A stretch of 64,000 nt of DNA, from the NCBI GenBank assembly GCA_017454745.1, contig JAFTCL010000001.1, positions 1-64,000 of the forward strand, given 5' to 3'. The notes under the pieces are model-generated. The model was given only the letters and a program-made list of their open reading frames with translations, was not told where the DNA came from and ran no database searches. The stretch comes from Kiritimatiellia bacterium (GTDB lineage: Bacteria > Verrucomicrobiota > Kiritimatiellia > RFP12 > UBA1067). Below, piece by piece: positions 1 to 6,178 of the stretch (its first letter is position 1; each line of letters begins with the position of its first letter). A program made the translations under genes and the position numbers.

Positions 1-547
1 CAAAGGTTGCACCCCCGCAGGATGGATTACAGAATGCAGACGCACGACAAAAGCCCGGAAAGGCTGTCCGATACTGCGAATAGGAGAAAGACATACATCA
101 AGCAATCGGAAGAGGAATGCGGAAATCGCCAAAGCGATTTTGCCTATTGACTTTTGTTCTCATAGGAGAACGCAGAGAGACGCAAAGATGAAGATGTTTT
201 TAGACAAGATTTACAAGATTGGCAGGGTTCCCCGATATCTTGCCAACTCAGTCTTCGGCACTTTACTCTCCTTTGCGGCTAAAATATTTCATTGTCCACC
301 CCTCATTTTCCCTGTTTCTACACGATCTCCCTGTTTCCCACCTCTCGTCACTCTTATCTCGTCACTCTTCATTCTTCATTTCCCTCCCCTCATTCTACCC
401 GTTTCTACACGATCTCCACGGTTCAAATCCTTTAAATCCTGTCTGAAAAGAAACGCTTCCCATGCTGGGATCACGCAAGCGTGGGCGCCGCAGGAGCTTT
501 CCACTGAATTTTTTGAAGAGCCAAAAACTTTGAAGAGCCGAAATTTC
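1..547. other. Gene-free, repeat-rich left edge
   Basis: I see no convincing gene here. Short open frames exist on the plus strand from base 1 but lack start signals or recognisable residues. A small hairpin, aaatcgc-caaa-gcgattt, lies at 123-140, without a good T-run. From about 165 to 444 the DNA is a patchwork of short repeats, listed separately. The plus strand is strongly pyrimidine-rich between 245 and 420, which is unlike coding DNA elsewhere in the window. Confidence 0.6.
202..444. repeat. Degenerate palindromic element with internal direct repeats
   Basis: The segment is bracketed by an imperfect inverted pair. Positions 202-220 match the reverse complement of 426-444 at 16 of 19 bases, and each arm is itself an 8-9 bp near-tandem (acaagatt twice at 204-220). 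Inside lie two 32-base direct copies at 299-330 and 386-417 (29 of 32 identical, period 87), and a 13-base perfect tandem, tctcgtcactctt, at 343-355 and 357-369. Just upstream, at 169-186, is a purine-rich run, aacgcagagagacgcaaa. There is no open frame or transposase. It resembles a decayed miniature or intergenic repeat element; its mobility is unproven. Confidence 0.55.
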
Positions 548-760
548 TCACGCCATTTCCGCCTGGAGCTTCTTGACCTGCACGAGCAAAAGACCGGAAA
601 ACCTCGCGATGCCCTTCAATGCGAGCATCCCGCCCTCCAGCATCCGCTTCGCCGTTGCAAGCATGGTCTCGCGCTTACCCTTGCGCTCGCCCTCAACAAT
701 ACCCTCGGCCTTGGCCTAAGCCGCACGGCGTTCCGCGAATTCCTCTACTGCCTTGCACAT
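548..760 (-). pseudogene. Remnant of an Rpn/PD-(D/E)XK transposase-like nuclease, C-terminus with in-frame stop
   Basis: The minus strand from the ATG at 760 reads MCKAVEEFAERRAA, then an in-frame TAG, then continues AKAEGIVEGERKGKRE and on to a TGA at 548. The total is 70 residues counting the stop. This is the charged tail typical of Rpn-family recombination-promoting nuclease/putative transposase proteins (AEG-E-E-G pattern followed by an amphipathic helix). The roughly 200-residue N-terminal nuclease domain is missing. A ribosome-site-like gggagg sits 6 bases upstream of the ATG, but the product would stop after 14 residues. I read it as a decayed fragment, with no nearby intact copy. Confidence 0.6.
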
Positions 761-797
761 GATGCGCCTCCCTTCTTATGAATCCTTGAGCCGCGCG

Positions 798-2501
798 TCA
801 TCGTCCCGACTCGAAGATGCGGCGTACCTCTTCGTGCGTGAGCGCGCGCGTCCAGAGCGAGAACTCGTCGATGTCGCCGACGAACGGATGGCGGTACTTC
901 CCGGTTCCGTCCTGTCCAAGGAAAAACGGGAGGCCGGTGTTGAGGGCGATGTCGGAAAGGTCGTCCGCCACGCAGTGGAGATGGCCGTCCTGCCGCCCCT
1001 GGTAGAAGCGCACCACGCCGTCCGCGCCGCGCGTCATGGCGTAGAACGTCCACTTCCCGTATTCGGGGTTGTACTGACCAAGGTCCTCGCGCTTCCTGCC
1101 GGCGCGACCGCAGTTGAACATGACGCCCGGCTTGTCGCCGCGGATCCTGAGGAAGTCGTACTTGACGGGGACGCTTCTCCACGCGATCAGGGCAATGCCG
1201 GGGTTCGACCCCGCGTTCCAGTCCTTGTTCCCAAACACCACGGGGTCGCCGACCTGCGGGCTGGAAGTGCGCACCCAAACGGCGAAGCCGAACTCCGCCC
1301 CCCGCTCGAACTTAAGCCGTTCCGTCCCCTTCAGGAATACGCTTCCCGCGCTGTTCGTCGAGGCGGAAACGCGCAGCCCGCCGCCGATCGCGCCGTCCGC
1401 GACGGGCGTTGCCGCGCCGCGGATCTCCGCGACGACGTCCGCCGAGCCCCGGTTGGCCGTCGAGCCGTCCGTGAATGGCAGGTAGACGGCGCGGCCGTCC
1501 TCGATCGGACGCGGCGCTGGTTCCTGCGCGACCTCGCCGCCGCGCACCTTGCCGTCAAAGTCGATCTTCGCCACGTCGATCCCGAAATGCGCCAGCGCGG
1601 TCGGCGCGGCGTCGTAGTTGTGCGGGACGCCGGGAATCATCCCCTGCGCCACATGCAGGCCCGCGACGATCAGCGGGATGGTGTAGCACTGCGTGCTGCT
1701 CTGGCCGTGGTAGCGCTCCCAGCCGCCGTGGTCCGCCGTGACGACGACGAGCCAGTCCTCCTCCGCGAACGTCGGACGCGCCGCGATCGCGGCCAGTACC
1801 TCACCGACGTATCCGTCCGATTCGCGAACAACCTCCTTGTACTCCGCCGAATAGGGATAGAAGCCGTGGTTGTGCCCCCCATGGTCGGGGCTGTCGATGT
1901 ACCACATGATCGCGTCCGGCGCATCGGGAAACGAAAGCATCTTGGCGAGCGTCTTGGCGTTCGCGTCGTCCCTGTCGAAGATGAACTGCACCCCGTAGTC
2001 GGGACTGAGCCGGAGATCGGCATACCAGCGGAAGATGTGGAGGGCCTTCAGGTCCTTCCTCGCCTTTGTCAGCCGCACAAGCCAGGTGGGCAGGTGGTTG
2101 GCGCTCGTGCCGCGCGAGATCAGGTCGGGATTCCACATGATCTTCGTCTTCCCCGCCGTCATGCCCGTCGCGATGGCGACATGGTTGGGCGCACTTTCCG
2201 TTGTGCCGTCACGCACGGTGCTTGCCGAAAGCGACCACGCGCCTTTGTAGCCGGGCTGCCATTTGCCGTCCGCAAGCGCCTTGATGTTCGGGGTGAGGCC
2301 GTTCGACACCGTGTCCGCCCGCCAGCCGTCAAGCATGACCACCAGCGCCTTCGGGCGTTTCGCGCCGTCCGCGAACAACGGCGAAGGCGCCGTCGATACG
2401 CAAATTGCCGTCGCGACAAGCGCAACCATCCCGAAGGAGAAGGTTAAATGACCCCCACCCCGCCTGCTATTTCTCTTTTTCTGCAAGTTATGCATTTTCA
2501 T
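798..2501 (-). CDS. Secreted type I phosphodiesterase/alkaline phosphatase-superfamily protein with C-terminal LamG-like domain
   Basis: Predicted exported hydrolase of the alkaline phosphatase superfamily (phosphodiesterase/nucleotide pyrophosphatase type). After a hydrophobic signal segment (VALVATAICVSTAP) come the metal site LDGWRADTVSNG, the likely nucleophile region SAPNHVAIATG, and the two metal-binding blocks DSPDHGGHNHG and TADHGGWERYHGQ. The last 200 residues are beta-rich (FAVWVRTSS, FYQGRQDG, GDIDEFSLWTRAL), as in LamG/concanavalin-like carbohydrate-binding domains. The frame is open upstream to 2582. I chose the ATG at 2501 because gggag lies two bases before it, and the ATG at 2495 is equally possible. 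The substrate (phosphodiester, sugar nucleotide or phospholipid) cannot be read from sequence. It is monocistronic, with its own promoter about 270 bases upstream. Confidence 0.8.
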   Translation of the reverse strand: MKMHNLQKKRNSRRGGGHLTFSFGMVALVATAICVSTAPSPLFADGAKRPKALVVMLDGWRADTVSNGLTPNIKALADGKWQPGYKGAWSLSASTVRDGTTESAPNHVAIATGMTAGKTKIMWNPDLISRGTSANHLPTWLVRLTKARKDLKALHIFRWYADLRLSPDYGVQFIFDRDDANAKTLAKMLSFPDAPDAIMWYIDSPDHGGHNHGFYPYSAEYKEVVRESDGYVGEVLAAIAARPTFAEEDWLVVVTADHGGWERYHGQSSTQCYTIPLIVAGLHVAQGMIPGVPHNYDAAPTALAHFGIDVAKIDFDGKVRGGEVAQEPAPRPIEDGRAVYLPFTDGSTANRGSADVVAEIRGAATPVADGAIGGGLRVSASTNSAGSVFLKGTERLKFERGAEFGFAVWVRTSSPQVGDPVVFGNKDWNAGSNPGIALIAWRSVPVKYDFLRIRGDKPGVMFNCGRAGRKREDLGQYNPEYGKWTFYAMTRGADGVVRFYQGRQDGHLHCVADDLSDIALNTGLPFFLGQDGTGKYRHPFVGDIDEFSLWTRALTHEEVRRIFESGR

Positions 2502-2745
2502 TTCTCCCGTTTGGATTGGCTTTACGCCGACCGGCATCAACCCAAGTTCGTGCGCCACACAGGGACTGATAAATGCGGTCATCCTTATCCTCTGTTAAAA
2601 AAGACATAAAGGCTTCGGCGGGCGAAGTTGAACGTGTGCTCGATCCGTTGGGCATCGCGAACCGTAACTCCACAACGCCTTTCCTCGCTTCGCGCGCAAA
2701 ATGCCGTCCTAGAGCACAACACCCCTCAAAAACAAACACATTTCC

Positions 2746-2774
2746 ATTTTACCATGTTTAGCCCAAGATGTCAA
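2746..2774 (-). promoter_or_regulatory. Sigma70-type promoter of the phosphodiesterase gene
   Basis: Reading the minus strand, TTGACA (2774-2769) is followed after exactly 17 bases by TAAAAT (2751-2746). Transcription would start near 2739, leaving a leader of about 240 bases before the start codon at 2501. Confidence 0.6.
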
Positions 2775-2802
2775 TTGAGCGAAAGAGAGTTTGCAAGATG
2801 AA

Positions 2803-2838
2803 TAGCGGATTGCAATAATATCCTATTGCAATCCGCTA
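2803..2838. promoter_or_regulatory. 15-bp perfect inverted repeat, probable operator
   Basis: The left arm tagcggattgcaata (2803-2817) is the exact reverse complement of 2824-2838, with a 6-base spacer. It overlaps the -35 box of the plus-strand promoter and lies about 30 bases upstream of the divergent minus-strand -35 box. This is the geometry of a dimeric repressor or activator site. It is not followed by a T-run, so a terminator is unlikely. No regulator gene is adjacent. Confidence 0.6.
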
Positions 2839-2854
2839 CAGGATGGCGTATACT
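2826..2854 (+). promoter_or_regulatory. Sigma70-type promoter of the lipoprotein gene
   Basis: TTGCAA (2826-2831) and TATACT (2849-2854) are separated by 17 bases. The -35 hexamer is inside the right arm of the inverted repeat at 2803-2838, so binding of a protein there should directly affect polymerase. Confidence 0.6.
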
Positions 2855-2982
2855 GCCATTGTTGTTTGAGAGATTTGTTTCCATGGCAATGGGTCTGTTA
2901 CCCAAAACACCATCTCAATTACGACACTACGTGTTAGTTTCTGGAGACGAATAGGGATGCTATCGGGAAAAAGGAGTTTAAT

Positions 2983-3429
2983 ATGAGAAAATACCTACCA
3001 TTTTTTGTTGTGCTGTTTTTTGGAGCCGTAGGGTGCAATTCGTATAAGGTTCAAGCTTTGCCATTTGATGCAGGGCTGAAAGACGTTTTTGTTATAAACA
3101 ACCCAAAAGTCATTGTCAACGATTTCGTCTGAGTGATGACAGATGAGTTCAATGCACGAAGCATTAAGGTGCATATGGTTCCACAGTATTACGTAGCGAA
3201 TCCGAACGAATATGTTATTCAATATGACGCGCGGCAATCTTGGGATTTCTCGCCCTATTTGTCTGACGCGACTATACGTGTAATTCAAAACAATTTGACT
3301 ATGGCGAAAGGGAAATACCATCACGTCGGGAGGTCTTGTTCGTTAGACATCTTCACAAAGTGGAGAGGTACGGAATGGAAAATGAAAGACATCTATGACG
3401 AGTTGTTAAAGAACTATCCAAAGCAATGA
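2983..3429 (+). pseudogene. Sbal_3080-family-like lipoprotein with in-frame TGA at codon 50
   Basis: The ATG at 2983 has aaggag 6 bases upstream. The product begins MRKYLPFFVVLFFGAVGC, a lipoprotein signal peptide with the lipobox GAVG|C. It continues VFVINNPKVIVNDFV, meets TGA at 3130-3132, and resumes in the same frame with VMTDEFNARSIKVHM. It then has the block RQSWDFSPYLSDATIRV and ends after 148 codons. From memory, length and motifs fit the Sbal_3080 lipoprotein family, in which the region after NDFV is normally continuous. Apart from the TGA everything looks intact, including promoter and ribosome site. The simplest reading is a recent nonsense mutation, since TGA is a normal stop elsewhere here. 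Recoding is discussed in the findings. Base composition is more AT-rich than in the neighbours, suggesting transfer. Confidence 0.65.
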
Positions 3430-3486
3430 ATCGTAATTTAAATATGAAACGATAACCGCTAATGCTTTTTCTTAATCCGGCGGCGG

Positions 3487-3684
3487 CTAGGCGCTAGCCA
3501 TTTTACGATCAAGGTCGGCAAAGGCGTTCTCCAACGCTTCGGTATGGTAAAGCTCGTACATGCCGATTGCGTAATCGACCAGCCCGCGCTCCGCCAGCCG
3601 CCTGTATGCGACATCCGCCGTCACGTCAAGATGTTCGGCGTAACGTTCGAGCAGATAGATGAAGAATCGGAATCCCTTGCTCAT
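3487..3684 (-). CDS. Small DUF3791-like protein
   Basis: 65 residues, predicted all-helical and soluble, with the pattern FFIYLLERYAEHLDVTADVAYRRLAE followed by DYAIGMYELYHTEAL. This resembles DUF3791 proteins, which end in a Y-x-x-LHT-like motif and have no established biochemical role. The start is set by position: its ATG comes one base after the stop of the preceding 81-residue gene, so translation is likely coupled. The pair is the 3' end of the sugar operon. DUF3791 genes are often found in two- or three-gene units that look like toxin-antitoxin modules, but I see no toxin motif. Confidence 0.6.
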   Translation of the reverse strand: MSKGFRFFIYLLERYAEHLDVTADVAYRRLAERGLVDYAIGMYELYHTEALENAFADLDRKMASA

Positions 3685-3685
3685 G

Positions 3686-3931
3686 TCAATCCATCCTGAG
3701 ATACGCCGACCTCAGCGGCGAACCTGTTATCCTCTCGCTCTCACAAATGCTTAATATGCCTCCTGGGCCGAACTGCCACATCGCCATATCGGGATTCGTC
3801 ATCATCTGATATGTCTTGGATGACAAGAAAAGTTCAAGCGCCTCCCTCTCGCCGTAGCCATACTTCTCAACAATTCTGCGCACGACCTCCTCGTCATAAT
3901 AGTCGAGCACTTCTGGGGATGTGCGATTCAT
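3686..3931 (-). CDS. Small hypothetical protein paired with the DUF3791-like gene
   Basis: 81 residues (VVRRIVEKYGYGEREALELFLSS, then MAMWQFGPGGILSICESERITG). I do not recognise a named family. The N-terminal half looks like the helical part of DUF3791-type proteins, and the SICESERITG segment is probably a short conserved tail. Its ATG overlaps the araD stop codon as ATGA (3928-3931) and there is no strong ribosome site, so expression probably depends on translation of the upstream gene. It may work with the following 65-residue protein. Confidence 0.55.
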   Translation of the reverse strand: MNRTSPEVLDYYDEEVVRRIVEKYGYGEREALELFLSSKTYQMMTNPDMAMWQFGPGGILSICESERITGSPLRSAYLRMD

Positions 3932-4626
3932 TTTTTCTGGCCGTAGTAGGCGTTGGGGCCGTGCTTGCGCTGGTAGTGCTTCTCCAAGATATAATCCGGC
4001 AGCGGCGGGACGGGTTCGGACATCCGCACCGCCTCGGTCAACCTCGCCATGCGGGCCATCGCCTCCAGGGCGATGGCGTTTTCCACCGCCTTCATCGGGT
4101 TTTTCCCCCAGGTGAACGGGGCGTGGCCGGCCACCAGCACGCCGGGCTGCGCCAGCGGGTCCTTGTCCCGGAAAAGCTCCGCGATCACCCTACCGGTATT
4201 TAACTCATACGCCTCCGCGACTTCTGCCGCAGTGAGGTAGCGCGTCACCGGCACCGGGCCGTGGAACTGGTCGGCGTGGGTGGTGCCGTAGCACGGTATC
4301 TCGCGGCACGCCTGCGCCCAGGCGGTTGCCTCCACCGAATGGGTGTGCACCGCCCCGCGGACGCCTTGGAAATTGCGGTAGAACTCAAGGTGCGTGGGGG
4401 TGTCGCTCGACGGGTTGAGCGTCCCTTCCACCACCCTGCCGTCCAGATCCACCACCACCATGTCCCGCGGGGCCATCACATCGTAATCGACCCCGCTGGG
4501 CTTGATGGCGACCAAGCCGCTGCCGGGGTCGAACCCGGACGCGTTCCCCCAGGTGAGGACCACGAGACCGGACTCGACCAGACGGCGGTTGGCCCGCCAG
4601 ACCTCTTCTTTCAGCGTTTCCAGCAT
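3928..4626 (-). CDS. araD: L-ribulose-5-phosphate 4-epimerase (class II aldolase family)
   Basis: Zn-dependent cytosolic enzyme interconverting L-ribulose-5-phosphate and D-xylulose-5-phosphate, 232 residues as is usual. Family signatures run the full length: LTWGNASGFDP near residue 25, the phosphate loop IKPSGVDYDVM, PSSDTPTHLEFY, the metal histidines in AVHTHSVEATAW, TTHADQFHG, a third metal histidine in AGHAPFTWGKNP, and the C-terminal HYQRKHG-NAYYGQ typical of AraD/UlaF/SgbE. It starts 3 bases after the isomerase stop and overlaps the next gene by 4 bases. The isomerase upstream would provide a ketose, but no ribulokinase is present in the window, so the kinase must lie elsewhere. Confidence 0.9.
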   Translation of the reverse strand: MLETLKEEVWRANRRLVESGLVVLTWGNASGFDPGSGLVAIKPSGVDYDVMAPRDMVVVDLDGRVVEGTLNPSSDTPTHLEFYRNFQGVRGAVHTHSVEATAWAQACREIPCYGTTHADQFHGPVPVTRYLTAAEVAEAYELNTGRVIAELFRDKDPLAQPGVLVAGHAPFTWGKNPMKAVENAIALEAMARMARLTEAVRMSEPVPPLPDYILEKHYQRKHGPNAYYGQKK

Positions 4627-4629
4627 GGC

Positions 4630-6117
4630 TTACACCGCGAAGGGGTTTTCACCGGTGTAAAGTTCGCCGTTGAGCTTCGGGGCGTTGATGTCTTCCACGC
4701 CCAGGAGCTTAAGCGCCTCGAACATCTGCTTGCCGACGTGCGCGAAACCGAACGCGCCGTGGTGCGGGAAACGCTTGCCGATGAGGACATGGCGGTAGAA
4801 GCGGGCGAACCCGGGGATCGCCGCCACGCCGATGCCGCCGAAGGAGCGGGGGTTGACGTCGAGGAAATGGCCCTCCGCCACGTACGAGACGAGCTTGGAG
4901 TCGCTGTTCGACTGGAGGCGGAACATCGTGGTGGGCGAGGCTTTGATTTGCCCCTCCAGCGTGCCGCGGGTGATGACCGGGGTTTTGCCGCCCTCCAGGC
5001 CGCGGTTCATGATCAACTGGTACTTCATCGCGCACTGCTTGAGGCACGACGAGCAGGTGTTGCCACAGTGGAAGCCCATGTACAGGTCGCGCTTGGTTGC
5101 GCCCTTCAGGTTGATGCCCTTCGGGAGGATGTCATCCGGCACCGAGTTGTTGATGTCGAGCAGCGTGGCGGCTTTCTCGGTGGCGCACTCCAGCATGAAT
5201 TCCGAGACGGCGCCGTAAATGTCCACCTCGCAGGAGACGGGGATGCCGCGCCCGGTCAGGCGGGAGTTCACGTAGCAGGGCACAAAGCCGAAGCTGGTCT
5301 GGAACGCCGGCCAGCATTTGTCGGCAAACACCGCGTACCGGGAGGCGCCGAGGTTGTTGGAGTACCAGTCGAGCAGCGCGACCTCGAACTGCGCGAGCTG
5401 CGGCAACAGGTCGGGATACGGGCAGTGCTTGCCCAATTCCTTCTTCATGTCCGCCACCACCGCGTTGATCTCGCCGGTTTTGCTCTTGGCCTTCTGGAAA
5501 GCCTCCAGCAAATCCAGCTCGGAGTTTTCCTGCACGTTCATCCCCAAATCGAACAGCGGCTGGATCGGGGCGTTGCAGGCCAGGAAATCGTACGGACGCG
5601 GGCCGAACCCGAACACCTTGAGGTTGCGGATCCCGATCACCACGCGGGCGATGGCGATGAAGTCGCGAAGCTCGGCCGCGCCCTCTTTGGCGGTGACGTT
5701 GGGATATTCGGGGATGTAAACCTTAAGACGGCGCAACCCCACGTTGTACGAAAAGTTGAGCATTCCGCACAGCGCGTCGCCGCGGTCGGAGGCCAGAACC
5801 GCCCGGTTTTCCTCTTTCGCCGCGATGGCCATCGCGGGGCCGCCGAATTTCTGCACAAACATAGTGGTCGGCCCCTCGGGGCCGAAGTTGCCGAGAAACA
5901 CGCAGACCGCGTTGACGCCTTCGGCCTTCGCCCACTCCAGCGCCTTGAGCGAGTCCGCCTCGTTCTCAATGATTACCGGGCAATCGACCACTCCCCTGAG
6001 TTTTGCTTTTTTGACTTCCGCCATCAAAGCCGCCATGCGTTTTTTGGTCAACGACGCCGGGAAACAGTCGCGACTGACGCCCACGATGCCCAATTTAACT
6101 AACGGTTGATTTACCAT
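4630..6117 (-). CDS. L-fucose/L-arabinose isomerase family protein
   Basis: About 495 residues of the FucI/AraA-like fold, expected to isomerise an aldose to a ketose in the cytosol with a divalent metal. Likely metal ligands are the Glu in VSCEVDIYG (about residue 295) and the Asp in LLDINNS (about residue 320), by analogy with E. coli FucI. The segment GFHCGNTCSSCLKQC is cysteine-rich. I chose the ATG at 6117 because aagga lies about 9 bases before it; the upstream ATG at 6135 overlaps that site. The order symporter-isomerase-epimerase suggests a pentose or 6-deoxy sugar route, but which sugar is used cannot be fixed from sequence. Confidence 0.8.
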   Translation of the reverse strand: MVNQPLVKLGIVGVSRDCFPASLTKKRMAALMAEVKKAKLRGVVDCPVIIENEADSLKALEWAKAEGVNAVCVFLGNFGPEGPTTMFVQKFGGPAMAIAAKEENRAVLASDRGDALCGMLNFSYNVGLRRLKVYIPEYPNVTAKEGAAELRDFIAIARVVIGIRNLKVFGFGPRPYDFLACNAPIQPLFDLGMNVQENSELDLLEAFQKAKSKTGEINAVVADMKKELGKHCPYPDLLPQLAQFEVALLDWYSNNLGASRYAVFADKCWPAFQTSFGFVPCYVNSRLTGRGIPVSCEVDIYGAVSEFMLECATEKAATLLDINNSVPDDILPKGINLKGATKRDLYMGFHCGNTCSSCLKQCAMKYQLIMNRGLEGGKTPVITRGTLEGQIKASPTTMFRLQSNSDSKLVSYVAEGHFLDVNPRSFGGIGVAAIPGFARFYRHVLIGKRFPHHGAFGFAHVGKQMFEALKLLGVEDINAPKLNGELYTGENPFAV

Positions 6118-6178
6118 TGTCCAAATTCCTTTCACAATTTAACAACAAAACACTCGATAAAAAACACCGCGTCCGCAG

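Larger units (their letters stand above)
2502..2982. other. Divergent intergenic region with two promoters and a 15-bp inverted repeat
   Basis: This separates the minus-strand phosphodiesterase gene from the plus-strand lipoprotein gene. It holds a consensus-like minus promoter, a plus promoter and an operator-like inverted repeat, each listed separately. The minus promoter predicts an unusually long untranslated leader of about 240 bases (2502-2739). The minus-strand frame through that leader (2739 to 2488) has no family features, and I do not call it a gene. Confidence 0.55.

Noticed and set aside
140-781. 213-codon plus-strand open frame at the left edge
   Set aside because: It runs through repeat DNA and then antisense to the Rpn-type remnant; low-complexity Ser/Phe/Pro content.
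753-2447. 564-codon plus-strand open frame
   Set aside because: Antisense to the phosphodiesterase gene; Arg/Val-rich with no motif, an artefact of GC-rich codon usage.
2488-2739. 83-codon minus-strand frame in the phosphodiesterase leader
   Set aside because: No ribosome site, no family resemblance, and it overlaps the true gene start in another frame.
3130-3174. Selenocysteine insertion at the lipoprotein TGA
   Set aside because: The downstream hairpin is simple and could be chance; I know of no Cys or Sec at this site in the family, so I keep it only as a hypothesis to test.
3466-3506. Terminator between the convergent lipoprotein and DUF3791-like genes
   Set aside because: The ggcta/tagcc palindrome overlaps the stop codon region and has only a short T-stretch; not convincing.
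4261-6102. 613-codon plus-strand open frame
   Set aside because: Mirror of the isomerase-like and araD genes in the opposite strand; composition is His/Arg/Val-rich and no family features appear.
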